Below are positions 16,274 through 25,981 of a stretch of 64,000 nt of DNA, piece by piece. Under the pieces are notes generated by a model that saw only the letters and a list, made by a program, of their open reading frames with translations, did no database searches and was not told the origin of the DNA. Position numbers and translations under genes: made by a program. This stretch comes from ChocPot-Mid sp043804925. GTDB lineage: Bacteria; Bacteroidota; Ignavibacteria; Kapaibacteriales; UBA2268. The number at the start of each line of letters is the position of its first letter. Positions within the stretch are counted from its first letter, which is position 1. The stretch lies in NCBI GenBank assembly GCA_043804925.1, contig JAZDIP010000069.1:124001-188000 (forward strand), written 5' to 3'.

Positions 16274-18562
16274 TTAATAGCCGTAATGCACCGCTGCTAT
16301 CTGACCTAAAGCAATGCCACCATCATTTGGAGGAACCCTTTGGTGCCAATAAACCTTGATTTCATTTTCTTCTAATTTTTTTATAGATTTTTCCGTTAAT
16401 ATTGCATTTTGGAAGCAGCCACCGCTTAAAATCACTTTTTTCAAAGAAAAATAATTTACAACTGCAAAAATTATTTCCACAAGAGTATTATGAAATCTTG
16501 CTGATATAACAGATGTAGGGATTTTATTGGAGACATCATTTAATACTTCTTCGATTATTTGTTTCCAATCAATAACCACTATTTTTTGTTTAGTAAGACT
16601 GAAATGATAAGTTCCCGACTCTTTCTCATCAGAAGCGAATTCAAGATTCATCGCTGCTTGTCCTTCATAATTTGACCTTTGAGCTACTCCTGTGATTGAT
16701 GAAATTGCATCGAACAATCTCCCGATACTCGAAGTTAAAGGACAATTGATTTTATTGTTTAACATATTCCTTAAAATAATTAATTCCTTTGAATCGAATT
16801 CTTTTAGTAATCCGGGAAAAGTATTTTCAAAAATTGAATCTCCATAAATTTCATACATAATACCAAGAGCAGAACGTCTGGGCTCCCTAACGGCATTGTC
16901 ACCGCCCGGAAGCGGGAATTGACGCAGTTGAGCGACATGTTTGATTGAATTGTCATTTGAAATAAAAAATTCTCCTCCCCAGATTGTTCCGTCAAATCCA
17001 AGTCCTGTACCATCCCATGCAACACCGAGAGCGGTCCCGTGCATTCTGTTTTCCGCTCTGCATGAAGCAATATGAGCAATATGATGTTGAATAAAATGTA
17101 TTTTCAAATTCAGAATAACAGCATATTTTGTTGAACTATAATCAGGATGTAAATCGCAGGCAACCTGCCATGGTTCTGCATTATAGAGTTTCTTAAAATC
17201 TTTTATCACTTTTCTGAAAGCATTATTTGATTCTCCTGTTTCTAGGTCTCCAATATGTTGGCTGATAAAAATATTATTTTGAACCTGAAGAGCAATTGTA
17301 TTCTTTAAATGCCCGCCAAAAGCGATTAAAGTATGATTTTTTGGATTGTCTTTGTAATCTTCGTCAATTATAATCGGCAAAGGTGCATATCCTCTTGCCC
17401 TTCTGAGAACCATTTCCCTTCCATTGATAATACGAACTATTGAATCATCCACATGCCTGACAATCGGTCTGTCATGTACTAAAAAGTAGTCTGCGATATT
17501 ATTTAATCTCTCCAATGCTTCCGGGTTGTCAATGCACATCGGTTCTTCTGAAATGTTTCCGCTTGTAGCTATAACCGGAATTTTCAGGACTTGCATTAAC
17601 AAATGGTGTTGAGGTGTATAAGGCAGCATAACACCCAAGTAGGGATTTCCTGTTGCTACAATTTCCGAAATTCCACTCTCTCCCTTTTCCATTTTACTTC
17701 GCTTTTTCAAAAGCACGATTGGTGATTCCGCTGACAGAAGGAGACGTTCCTCGATGGGTGAAACCTGACAAATGGATTTTATCGAATCCAAATCCGGAAG
17801 CATTATGGCGAAGGGTTTTTCTTCACGTTGCTTCTTGTCCCTGAGCCGAAGGACAATATCATCATCACAGGCATTGGCAATAAGCTGGAATCCACCGATA
17901 CCTTTCACCGCTACTATTTTACCGCTGAGTACGTGTTCACATGTTTCAGATATTGCATCGTGATTTTTGCAGATTAGTTTACCAAAATTATCAAATAATT
18001 CGATATGGGGACCGCATTTAGGACATGCAATTGGTTGTGCATGGTATCTTCTGTCATTGGGATTTGTATATTCCTGCCTGCACTCATCACACATGATAAA
18101 ATTTTTCATTGATGTATTTGGTCTGTCATAAGGTAATGATTCAATTATCGAAAAACGCGGACCGCAATTCGTGCAATTTATAAAAGGATATAAATAACGT
18201 CTGTTCGATGGGTCAAACATTTCTGAAAGGCAATCCGGGCATGATGCTATATCTGGTAGTATAATTGCAGATATGTCATCTTCTTTTTCACTTTCACGAA
18301 TTTCAAATGAAGTAAATCCTATCACATCAAGAAAAGAATACTCGAAACTGGTTATATAAGAAAGGTACGGTTTTTCTTTTTCAATTTTAAGTATGAACAA
18401 ATCTAATAATCTTTTTTCCCCTTCTGCTTCAATAAAAACACCAATGGATGAATTACGTACAAAACCCTTAAGCCCAAGCTCAATAGCAATACGGTAAATA
18501 AAAGGGCGGAATCCGACACCTTGAACGGCTCCTTTTATAGCAATATGTACCCTTTTTTCCAA
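16274..18562 (-). CDS. hypF: Carbamoyltransferase HypF
   Basis: 762 residues, the full family length. In order: an N-terminal acylphosphatase domain (GAVQGVGFRPFIYR), two zinc-finger motifs (CPDC...CTNCGPRF and CDEC...CPKCGPH), a YrdC-like domain (KGIGGFQLIANA, LRDKKQREEKPFAIM, TSGNISEEPM), and a C-terminal Kae1-like domain (HHIAHIASCRAE, GVAWDGTGLG, LSGGCFQN, PPNDGGIALGQ). It makes carbamoyl-AMP from carbamoyl phosphate and transfers it to HypE. It lies 71 bp upstream of hypC in the same orientation. Confidence 0.97.
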   Translation of the reverse strand: MEKRVHIAIKGAVQGVGFRPFIYRIAIELGLKGFVRNSSIGVFIEAEGEKRLLDLFILKIEKEKPYLSYITSFEYSFLDVIGFTSFEIRESEKEDDISAIILPDIASCPDCLSEMFDPSNRRYLYPFINCTNCGPRFSIIESLPYDRPNTSMKNFIMCDECRQEYTNPNDRRYHAQPIACPKCGPHIELFDNFGKLICKNHDAISETCEHVLSGKIVAVKGIGGFQLIANACDDDIVLRLRDKKQREEKPFAIMLPDLDSIKSICQVSPIEERLLLSAESPIVLLKKRSKMEKGESGISEIVATGNPYLGVMLPYTPQHHLLMQVLKIPVIATSGNISEEPMCIDNPEALERLNNIADYFLVHDRPIVRHVDDSIVRIINGREMVLRRARGYAPLPIIIDEDYKDNPKNHTLIAFGGHLKNTIALQVQNNIFISQHIGDLETGESNNAFRKVIKDFKKLYNAEPWQVACDLHPDYSSTKYAVILNLKIHFIQHHIAHIASCRAENRMHGTALGVAWDGTGLGFDGTIWGGEFFISNDNSIKHVAQLRQFPLPGGDNAVREPRRSALGIMYEIYGDSIFENTFPGLLKEFDSKELIILRNMLNNKINCPLTSSIGRLFDAISSITGVAQRSNYEGQAAMNLEFASDEKESGTYHFSLTKQKIVVIDWKQIIEEVLNDVSNKIPTSVISARFHNTLVEIIFAVVNYFSLKKVILSGGCFQNAILTEKSIKKLEENEIKVYWHQRVPPNDGGIALGQIAAVHYGY

Positions 18563-18579
18563 TAATTTCTATTTCAATC

Positions 18580-20718
18580 TTATTTAATTAAAACTATTTT
18601 CTCTGTTTCCACTTTCTTGTCAGTTTGTAAAACACAGTAATATGTTCCACTTGGAAGATTTGAACCATCAAAAGTGAATTCATAGTAACCTTCACCTAAA
18701 TATTTATCTGTTAATACAGATATTAATAATCCAAGGGAATTGTAAACTGTAATTTTTGTATCGGATGAATGAACAAGATTTATACATACTTTTGTTTTAT
18801 CCGAAAATGGTGCTGGGATAATTAATATATTTTTTTTTGTTTTTTCTTGTTCATCTTGGATTGAATTAACTTTGTCTATTAATAAGGCAATCCCTCCATA
18901 AGTTCCGAACCATTTATTACCATTCTTATCAATTGCAATTGAAATTACTTCATCATATGGTAATCCGGAATTTGCAGTATTATAAACGACCCAATTATTA
19001 TTGTCATATTTCACTACACCATCGCCTGTACAGAACCATTTATTGTTTTCGGAATCAAAAGCGATAGCATGAACATAAGTATCTGGCAATTTGGAATTTG
19101 AAGTATTAAATATCGTCCAATTTATCCCATCAAATTTAGCAACTCCACTATCTCTGGTACCGAACCATATATTTCCTTCTCCATCAGAAGCTATCGCCAT
19201 TATTTCGTTATCTTGTATTCCGGAATTTGATTTGTTAAATATCGTCCAATTATTTCCATCAAATTTAGAAGCTCCACTATCTCTGGTACCGAACCATTTA
19301 TTTCCCTCCTTGTCAATTTCTATGACATCTATCTCATCAGAAGGTATCCCTGAATTTGAAGTGTTAAATACTGTAAAATTATTATCATCATATTTTGCTA
19401 CTCCATCACTATACGTCCCAAACCATTTGGTACCATCAGCATCAACAGCAATTGAAGTTATCCAGTCAGGAAAAAATTCAGAATCGTTGATTTTATATTC
19501 TTCCCAATTAGCACCATCATATTTCACTAAACCGAACGAAGTTCCTATCCAATAATTACCTGAAGAATCCATAGCTATCGAAGTTACATCATCAAAAGGC
19601 AATCCTGAATTTGTACTATTATATAATGTCCAGTTTTTGTCGTCATATTTTACTAATCCTCGTGTAGCGAACCATTTAACCCCTTCTCTATCTACGAAAA
19701 TTGATTCAATAATGTCACTTTGAAGTACTGAATTCGAAGGATTGTAGACAATCCAATTAACATCATCAAACTTTACCAAGCCGCTACCATGAGTACCTAT
19801 CCATTTAGTTCCATCTGAATCAATAATAATTGAATTAACCATGTCGTCAATCAATCCTGAATTGGAAGGATTGTAAACAATCCATTTTTTATTGTCAAAT
19901 TTTGCGATTCCCCCTCCATTAGTTCCAACCCAAATATTTTCTATTGAATCAACAGCAATAGAATTAACTTCATCACTAGGTAATTCCGAATTTGAGGTAT
20001 TGAATAAAGTCCATTCAACTCCGTCATATTTAACAACACCATTATTATAAAGAGCAAACCATAAATTTCCGGATAAATCTTCAACAATTGAGGTTATACA
20101 ATATAAAGGTGCTCCGGTATTTGAAATATCAAAGACATCCCAGTTAGTTCCATTATATTTTACTATTCCTCCCCAATAGGTTCCAAACCAAATATTGCCT
20201 TTTGAATCTGTGAAAATAGATATTACTTCATCATCCGGTAATCCGGAATTTGATGTATTAAATGATATCCAATTCATTCCATCGAACTTGTATGCACCGT
20301 TTTCTAAGGTCCCAAGCCATATATTTTCATCTTTATCTATTGCTACTGAAAGCACAATATCATTTGGTAATTCGGAATTAAAGGAATTGAAAACTGTCCA
20401 ATTAATTCCATCATATTTGGCAACTCCGTTTCTTTCAGCTCCGAACCACTTATTATCCAAATTATCAATTGCAATTGAAGTAATTCTATTATGTGGTAAT
20501 CCTGAGTTTGCATTATTATAAAAGGACATCTCACCCGTATTTTTTATCATTTTTACTAATCCACCGGTAGTACATATCCAAATGAAATCACCATCATCTG
20601 CAAGGCACCATATATATTCACCATGAGTATATTGTATCCATTGCTCTTGGGATTTAACCAATGATACGCAAAATATGAATGATATAATGTAGATAATTGA
20701 TATTTTACAAGTTCTCAT
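18580..20718 (-). CDS. Secreted two-component-regulator-propeller-like protein with T9SS C-terminal domain
   Basis: 712 residues from the ATG at 20718 with GAGAGG upstream. Signal peptide ICKIS-like hydrophobic run ending near VKSQ. The body has about 13 blades of ~45 residues, each with an IWFGT/KWFGT motif and an NTSNSGLP linker (Reg_prop-like propeller). The last 80 residues form a T9SS type A sorting domain (IPAPFSDKTK ... NLPSGTYYCVLQTD). No kinase domain follows, so this is an exported propeller of unknown ligand, not a hybrid sensor. It lies between hypF and hypB on the same strand. Confidence 0.85.
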   Translation of the reverse strand: MRTCKISIIYIISFIFCVSLVKSQEQWIQYTHGEYIWCLADDGDFIWICTTGGLVKMIKNTGEMSFYNNANSGLPHNRITSIAIDNLDNKWFGAERNGVAKYDGINWTVFNSFNSELPNDIVLSVAIDKDENIWLGTLENGAYKFDGMNWISFNTSNSGLPDDEVISIFTDSKGNIWFGTYWGGIVKYNGTNWDVFDISNTGAPLYCITSIVEDLSGNLWFALYNNGVVKYDGVEWTLFNTSNSELPSDEVNSIAVDSIENIWVGTNGGGIAKFDNKKWIVYNPSNSGLIDDMVNSIIIDSDGTKWIGTHGSGLVKFDDVNWIVYNPSNSVLQSDIIESIFVDREGVKWFATRGLVKYDDKNWTLYNSTNSGLPFDDVTSIAMDSSGNYWIGTSFGLVKYDGANWEEYKINDSEFFPDWITSIAVDADGTKWFGTYSDGVAKYDDNNFTVFNTSNSGIPSDEIDVIEIDKEGNKWFGTRDSGASKFDGNNWTIFNKSNSGIQDNEIMAIASDGEGNIWFGTRDSGVAKFDGINWTIFNTSNSKLPDTYVHAIAFDSENNKWFCTGDGVVKYDNNNWVVYNTANSGLPYDEVISIAIDKNGNKWFGTYGGIALLIDKVNSIQDEQEKTKKNILIIPAPFSDKTKVCINLVHSSDTKITVYNSLGLLISVLTDKYLGEGYYEFTFDGSNLPSGTYYCVLQTDKKVETEKIVLIK

Positions 20719-20750
20719 TTTCACCTCTCTATATTAATTCATTTCATTTA

Positions 20751-20777
20751 ATTGTCAATTGTTATTTGTCAACTGTA
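20751..20777 (+). repeat. Heptanucleotide tandem repeat (ATTGTCA/ATTGTTA)
   Basis: About three and a half heptamers, overlapping the 3' end of hypB. Confidence 0.65.
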
Positions 20778-21419
20778 CATTCTTTTTTCCAGCCAAGTGC
20801 ACCATTCAGCTATTCCTTCTCCGGTATAACAGGATGTTTCAAATATTTTCAATTTTGGATTAATTCCCAAAGCATTCTTTTTTAACTGTTCAATTGAAAA
20901 TTTAAGATGTGGAAGCAAGTCAGTTTTATTGATTAGCATTGCTTCCGATTCTCTGAATACCAAAGGATATTTATGCGGTTTGTCCTCGCCTTCAGTAACA
21001 CTCAAAACAACAACCTTGATATTTTCACCAATATCGAACTCAGCAGGACAAACGAGATTCCCGACATTTTCGATAATCAATAGCTGTGCTTTAGTGTCAC
21101 CAAGATTCTTGAAAGCATCTTTTACAAGGTCGGCATCCAAGTGGCAGGCGCCGTTCGTTACAATCTGAACAACCGGGACTTCTAATGCACCTATTCTCTC
21201 AGCATCAATAGAAGTTTCAATATCCCCTTCAATGACAACTGTCGAAAACTTTTTCCTCGTCTCTTCAATCGTCTTTTCGATTAAGCTCGTTTTACCGGCA
21301 CCGGGGGAACTTAAAATATTAACTGCAAAGATTTTTTTTTCTTTGAACATTAGACGGTTCTCATTTGCGATTTTGTCGTTCATATCGAGAACTTTTCTTT
21401 CAATAGTAATAAGACTCAT
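20769..21419 (-). CDS. hypB: Hydrogenase nickel incorporation GTPase HypB
   Basis: 216 residues. GTPase that loads nickel into the hydrogenase precursor with HypA. P-loop SSPGAGKTSL, then VIEGDIETSIDAERI, a metal-site region NGACHLDADLV, IENVGNLVCP, SVTEGEDKPHKYP, and the NKTDLL base-specificity motif. It lacks the N-terminal CxxCGC and His-rich nickel-storage stretch found in some HypB proteins; in this locus a His-rich region sits instead on the permease-like protein at 21976. The start overlaps the hypA stop by 4 bp. Confidence 0.96.
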   Translation of the reverse strand: MSLITIERKVLDMNDKIANENRLMFKEKKIFAVNILSSPGAGKTSLIEKTIEETRKKFSTVVIEGDIETSIDAERIGALEVPVVQIVTNGACHLDADLVKDAFKNLGDTKAQLLIIENVGNLVCPAEFDIGENIKVVVLSVTEGEDKPHKYPLVFRESEAMLINKTDLLPHLKFSIEQLKKNALGINPKLKIFETSCYTGEGIAEWCTWLEKRMYS

Positions 21420-21778
21420 GACATCTCCTTTATATTTTCAATAATTTCAATTTCTTTGACTTGTAATTCATTACCGGTATTTATCTCCACTTCGTTGGAT
21501 GAGCAAAAAGGACAAAAGAAAAATGCCGGTTCAATTTCGGAAATCCTGCCGCATCCATTGCAAAGTACTGTTAGTGGAATATTTTCAATCTCGAGAACTG
21601 AACCTTCAAGCTCCGTTTTTTCTGTTAGAACTTTGTAACTGAAAAGAAGTAATTCAGGCATGATATTTCTAAAAGCACCGGCTTGGATTTTCAATATGAT
21701 ATTACAGTCAATAATATTTTCGGGTAAATACTGACGGGCAATCTCGATGATGTTTGCCGCAACCGATAACTCATGCAT
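21416..21778 (-). CDS. hypA: Hydrogenase nickel-binding protein HypA
   Basis: 120 residues. N-terminal MHEL carries the nickel-binding His2. A zinc site is formed by CNGCG and CPFCSS. HypA passes nickel to the large subunit together with HypB. First gene of the hypAB pair; a possible promoter lies at 21812-21843. Confidence 0.96.
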   Translation of the reverse strand: MHELSVAANIIEIARQYLPENIIDCNIILKIQAGAFRNIMPELLLFSYKVLTEKTELEGSVLEIENIPLTVLCNGCGRISEIEPAFFFCPFCSSNEVEINTGNELQVKEIEIIENIKEMS

Positions 21779-21811
21779 GATTCCTATCCTTTGATTAAAT
21801 AATTAATTTAT

Positions 21812-21843
21812 CAAATTTACAAAATATATCTTTCAATATCAAG
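21812..21843 (-). promoter_or_regulatory. Candidate Bacteroidota-type promoter for hypAB
   Basis: On the minus strand, TAAATTTG (21812-21819) fits the -7 consensus TAnnTTTG. CTTG (21840-21843) is 20 bp upstream, in place of the -33 TTTG. It lies 34 bp upstream of the hypA ATG. Pattern match only. Confidence 0.35.
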
Positions 21844-21975
21844 GAATTTAATGCTATTTCTCCGTTATAATTTAGCTGAATTTATTATATTTGCATGTTA
21901 ATAATGATATTGTTCATTATAATTGATATTGTTTACGGAAAGATATTTGTAAGAACATTAATAATTATAGAAAAA

Positions 21976-22686
21976 ATGATGACTGAATCTTACGTTTTAA
22001 TAACTTCTGCCGCCTTTTTAGGTGTTGTTCACACAATCCTTGGTCCCGACCATTATGTACCGTTTATAGCAATTGCAAAAGCCCGGCAATGGAATATATC
22101 AAAAACAGCTTTAATTACACTTCTATGCGGTATCGGTCATATCCTTTCATCTGTTGTTATTGGAATGTTGGGAATTATTTTAGGTTGGGCTTTGTATTCA
22201 GTTGAAACTTTCGAATCGGTCCGGGGCGATATCGCAGGATGGCTTTTAATTGCATTTGGAATTGTATATACGGCTTGGGGTATTAATAGATTTATAAAGA
22301 AGAAGCCCCATAAACATCCTCACTACCATTCCGAAGGAATCTTTCATAGCCATAAGCATTCACACAGCGATTCGCACAGTCACAAAGATGAAACAGAGAA
22401 AAGCAACATTACTCCATGGGCTTTGTTTATTATTTTTATTTTTGGACCTTGTGAACCGCTTATTCCAATCGTCATGTATCCGGCGGCAAATCATAATTAT
22501 TTTCTTGTAATAATTGTATCCTTGATTTTCGGTATAACAACAATCGCAACAATGCTAATTTTAACTTTTGCCGGATTATACGGTTTAAATCTGTTGCAGT
22601 TGAATAAGCTTGAAAAGTATATTCATCTGATAGCAGGCATAACCATTATTTTGTGTGGTATTTCGGTAAAATTTCTCGGTTTGTAA
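21976..22686 (+). CDS. His-rich UreH/TauE-like membrane protein, probable nickel permease
   Basis: About 236 residues from one of two adjacent ATGs (21976/21979); the frame is open back to an ATG at 21895, but that would add an unusual leader. Six or so transmembrane helices. The first holds HTILGPDHYVPF, resembling the HxxxxDH-type metal-transport signatures. A central loop is packed with histidine (HKHPHYHSEG, HSHKHSHSDSHSHKDE), then FGPCEPLIPIVMYPA. Family: UreH-like / nickel-cobalt exporter or importer. Its position between hypA and the sensor pair makes Ni2+ the likely substrate; direction of transport cannot be told. Confidence 0.75.
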   Translation: MMTESYVLITSAAFLGVVHTILGPDHYVPFIAIAKARQWNISKTALITLLCGIGHILSSVVIGMLGIILGWALYSVETFESVRGDIAGWLLIAFGIVYTAWGINRFIKKKPHKHPHYHSEGIFHSHKHSHSDSHSHKDETEKSNITPWALFIIFIFGPCEPLIPIVMYPAANHNYFLVIIVSLIFGITTIATMLILTFAGLYGLNLLQLNKLEKYIHLIAGITIILCGISVKFLGL

Positions 22687-22701
22687 GTTATCCCTATGAA
22701 A

Positions 22702-24015
22702 TTATTTTTTCTTGATTTTAGACAATTTCCTGTATAAAGAAGCTCTGGAAACACCCAATGCATCAGCAGCTTTTTTTGTATCGTTGCAAAAGTGATTAAC
22801 TACATGCAAAACATATTCCTTTTCAAAATCATCTAACTTCCGCAGGGATAAAACAGGATTTATCGAAGCAGAATTTAAGCCCGGAAAGTGATTAACTGAA
22901 AGTTGTCTTCCTTCTGCAAGTATCAAAGCTCTTTCAAGCACATTCTTTACTTCCCTGATATTGCCTGGCCACTCATAAGTATTTAGGATGTTCATTACTT
23001 CGGGTGAAACATCAGGGTATGTAAATTTCAATTCACAAAGCAAATGCATAATTAATTTGGGGAGATTATCTTTAATTTCACGTAAAGGTGGAAGCTCAAT
23101 CGGAAATACATTGATACGGTAATACAGATCGTTACGGAATTTTTCCTTTTGTACTTCTTCCAAAAGGTCTTTATTAGTAGAGCATATAAGACGGAAATCA
23201 CTTTTCCTGATTTTTGTTTCTCCAAGTCTGCGAAATTGTTTTTCCTCTATCACTTTTAACAATTGTGCTTGTATATTTAAATTCATACTTGCTATTTCGT
23301 CAAGATAAATAGTGCCTCCATTGGCAGCTTCAATTAATCCTACTTTATCCTGAAGTGCTGTTGTAAAAGCTCCTCTAACATGCCCAAAAAGCTCACTGGC
23401 AAGCAATTCTTCCTTTAATCCGGCACAATTTACTTCAACAAAACTCGTATCTTTACGTAAGCTGTTATTGTGAATCCATTTTGCCATTACTTCTTTTCCT
23501 GTTCCGGTCTCTCCAATAAGTAATATTGAAGAATCATTTTTACATGCGATTTCAGCCAACTTTTTAATTCTGGTCATAACCGGATTAGTACCAAAAAAAG
23601 GTTCAGATTTTATTTTTAAACGTTGTTGTATTCTTTGCCTCATCCTTAGATTCATAATTTCGAGGCTTTTTTGTAAGTAAATATTTAGGTTATTCATATT
23701 AACCGGTTTTGTCAGAAAATTATCAGCACCCATTTTCATGGCTTCAACCGCAAGCGAAATATTTCCATGTCCCGTTATAACGACAATTGATATGCTCGGA
23801 TGTTTTTCGCGCAACTCTGATACTAATTCAAGCCCATTGCCATCAGGAAGTTTAATGTCCAGTAAAGCAACGTCGAAATCTTTTTCGGAAAGTTTCTCTT
23901 TTGCTTCTTTTAAGTTCTTTGATGAATCTATATTGTAACCGACACTTTCGAGGTATTTCACGAAACTGAATCTTATTCCTTTGTCGTCATCAATTAAAAG
24001 AATGTTCGGTTTCAT
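22702..24015 (-). CDS. NtrC-family sigma-54-dependent response regulator
   Basis: 437 residues. Receiver domain with acidic Asp9/Asp10 and phospho-acceptor Asp53 (LLDIKLPDG), an AAA+ domain with Walker A GETGTGKE and Walker B-like GTIYLDEIAS, and a C-terminal Fis-type helix-turn-helix (KKAADALGVSRASLYRKLSK). The sigma-54-contact loop reads GAFTTA (residues 215-220) rather than GAFTGA. Its start overlaps the end of the cognate kinase gene by 4 bp. Target genes are unknown; neighbouring hyp and nickel genes are the obvious candidates, though I saw no clear -24/-12 site near them. Confidence 0.93.
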   Translation of the reverse strand: MKPNILLIDDDKGIRFSFVKYLESVGYNIDSSKNLKEAKEKLSEKDFDVALLDIKLPDGNGLELVSELREKHPSISIVVITGHGNISLAVEAMKMGADNFLTKPVNMNNLNIYLQKSLEIMNLRMRQRIQQRLKIKSEPFFGTNPVMTRIKKLAEIACKNDSSILLIGETGTGKEVMAKWIHNNSLRKDTSFVEVNCAGLKEELLASELFGHVRGAFTTALQDKVGLIEAANGGTIYLDEIASMNLNIQAQLLKVIEEKQFRRLGETKIRKSDFRLICSTNKDLLEEVQKEKFRNDLYYRINVFPIELPPLREIKDNLPKLIMHLLCELKFTYPDVSPEVMNILNTYEWPGNIREVKNVLERALILAEGRQLSVNHFPGLNSASINPVLSLRKLDDFEKEYVLHVVNHFCNDTKKAADALGVSRASLYRKLSKIKKK

Positions 24016-25637
24016 AATGAAATTCCTTTATCATTTAAAGGCAGTATGATTTCAAAAGTGCAGCCCGGCGGCGGGTCATTATTCCAAGCTCTGATACTAC
24101 CGCTATGGTTTTTAATAATATTATCTACAATACTTAAACCCAATCCGGTTCCACGTTGGCGGAGCGTAAAAAAAGGTTCGAAAATTTTGAAAAGATATTC
24201 TTCCGGGATACCTGTGCCTTTATCTGTGAAATAAATTGCTGCCTTATCATCGTGAGTTTTTTGAATCTTAATTATTATCTTGCTTTTCTTGGGACTATGA
24301 TTTGCGGCATTATCAAGTATGTTAATTATTACTTGCTGGAATCTTCCGGTATCAACGAGAACGTCAATATCCTCGTTTTTATTAGATAAAAATTCGATTT
24401 CAAAATCATTACTCAAAGGATTATCATTCCATAAACCAATTGCAATATTACAGATTTCTTTTAGTGATATTGATGTAAATTCTTCTTTCTTCGATATTTT
24501 TCCAAGTTCTAAAAGGTCATTCATTAGATGGGTTAAACGCTCAACCTGAAGATTTATCTGGTCAATAAATACATTATTCCCATCATTATGCTTATATTGT
24601 TGATTTAAAACTTCAACAAGTGCTATTATTGAGTTTAACGGATTTCTAACCTCATGTGCAACTCCGACAGAAAGCTGTGCAATCGCTTCCATCTTATTTG
24701 CCTGCATCAGCTTAGTTTCCATCATATTCCATTCTGAAACATTTCTAAGAGTCTCAATAGCTCCAATGAATTTGCCGGAATCATCATACATAGGTACTGC
24801 TTTGATTAAAATATAAGCATCACGTTTTCTTGGCATTAAGGATAAAAATGTTTCAGCAAAGATAAAATCATTTTTTTTATTTATATATTTATAATAGGGC
24901 CCCAATTCTTCTAGTTTATCTTCCCAGATTAAATCTATTATTACAGGACGTTCTTTATTATAGAAAACTTCACCATATCTGTAATTGCTTTTTCCCATAA
25001 CTTCAGATTTTGAAACTCCGGTAAATTTTTCCAGTTCCCTATTCCATGCAATAACCTTTCTATTCTGATCTAATACGAAAGTCGGGTCAGGTAAATTCTC
25101 GATGATTAAATTTAACTGATTGAAAGCATTTTGATATCTTTTCAGGTTATCTGTTAATTCGCTTTCAAATTTAATGATTGCCGATATATCCCTTGATATC
25201 ATTGAAACCCCAATAATTTTATCAGTTAAGTCCTTTATGATAGAAATGGATAGCAAAACATCAATAATTTTATTGTCTTTTCTTTTATGTTTTGTAATAT
25301 AACTGTTAACGTGCTTTCCATCTTTAATCATTATTAAAACGTTGGGTAAATCATCCTGATATCCCGGAGGAACTAAGAATGAAACATGCTTTCCAATAAC
25401 TTCATTGGATTGATATCCGTAAATTTGTTCAGCTCCCTTGTTCCATGTTAATATTTTTCCATCAACAGTCTTTCCGATTATAGCATCAATGGAATGATTT
25501 ATTATACCGTAAAAATACTGGGCAAGGGAATTTTCATTATTATGGATTTGCAACTGGGATTCTAGTTCTTGACATCTTTTCCTTAATGTTTCAATTTCAA
25601 GAATTAATTGGTTTTTTGTTTTACCATCGAGGTTCAT
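24012..25637 (-). CDS. Soluble PAS-domain sensor histidine kinase
   Basis: 541 residues with no membrane helix. A short N-terminal coiled coil (LILEIETLRKRCQELESQLQ, 20 residues) precedes two or three PAS domains (DAIIGKTVDGKILTWNKGAE; PDPTFVLDQNRKVIAWNREL). Then HisKA with phospho-acceptor His in VGVAHEVRNPLNS, and HATPase with the N-box (NILDNAANHS), DKGTGIP and GTGLGLSIV. A cytoplasmic signal such as redox state or a ligand of the PAS pocket is likely. It is the partner of the NtrC-like regulator encoded directly downstream. Confidence 0.93.
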   Translation of the reverse strand: MNLDGKTKNQLILEIETLRKRCQELESQLQIHNNENSLAQYFYGIINHSIDAIIGKTVDGKILTWNKGAEQIYGYQSNEVIGKHVSFLVPPGYQDDLPNVLIMIKDGKHVNSYITKHKRKDNKIIDVLLSISIIKDLTDKIIGVSMISRDISAIIKFESELTDNLKRYQNAFNQLNLIIENLPDPTFVLDQNRKVIAWNRELEKFTGVSKSEVMGKSNYRYGEVFYNKERPVIIDLIWEDKLEELGPYYKYINKKNDFIFAETFLSLMPRKRDAYILIKAVPMYDDSGKFIGAIETLRNVSEWNMMETKLMQANKMEAIAQLSVGVAHEVRNPLNSIIALVEVLNQQYKHNDGNNVFIDQINLQVERLTHLMNDLLELGKISKKEEFTSISLKEICNIAIGLWNDNPLSNDFEIEFLSNKNEDIDVLVDTGRFQQVIINILDNAANHSPKKSKIIIKIQKTHDDKAAIYFTDKGTGIPEEYLFKIFEPFFTLRQRGTGLGLSIVDNIIKNHSGSIRAWNNDPPPGCTFEIILPLNDKGISL

Positions 25638-25981
25638 TTTTCATATCTCTAATTATTTTTTATAATAGATTAATTCAAAATATTTATTTAATAAAAACTA
25701 ATTTAAGCAATTCAGGGAAATGTACAAAGTCTTTTTGATGTGTTTGAATTAATGATAAGATAAAAAAACTTATTAAGGTTCATTTGTGTTTATAACAAAA
25801 TTATGGTTCTTCATTATTAATAGTGGGTAAAATATAAAAAATTGCAGAAATCACTTAGAAGTAAAATAAAAAAGTAAAAAAGATTGAACAATGAATAGTT
25901 AAGAAATTTTCTCAATCTTAAGATAAAATACTATATTTAAAAAAAAATTTCAAGTTTTTCTTTATAACATATTGTGTTGGT
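25638..25981. other. AT-rich gene-free stretch
   Basis: About 340 bp between the kinase start and an Rhs remnant. Very AT-rich, with many A and T runs. I see no RNA gene, no convincing sigma-54 site, no repeat array and no coding frame. The promoter of the two-component genes should lie here but cannot be pinned down. Confidence 0.5.

Noticed and set aside
18580..20718. One-component hybrid two-component sensor
   Set aside because: The propeller repeats match, but there is no transmembrane helix, kinase or receiver domain, and a T9SS tail ends the protein.
25638..25981. Sigma-54 (-24/-12) promoter for the two-component genes
   Set aside because: I found no TGGC-N8-TGC-like sequence on either strand.
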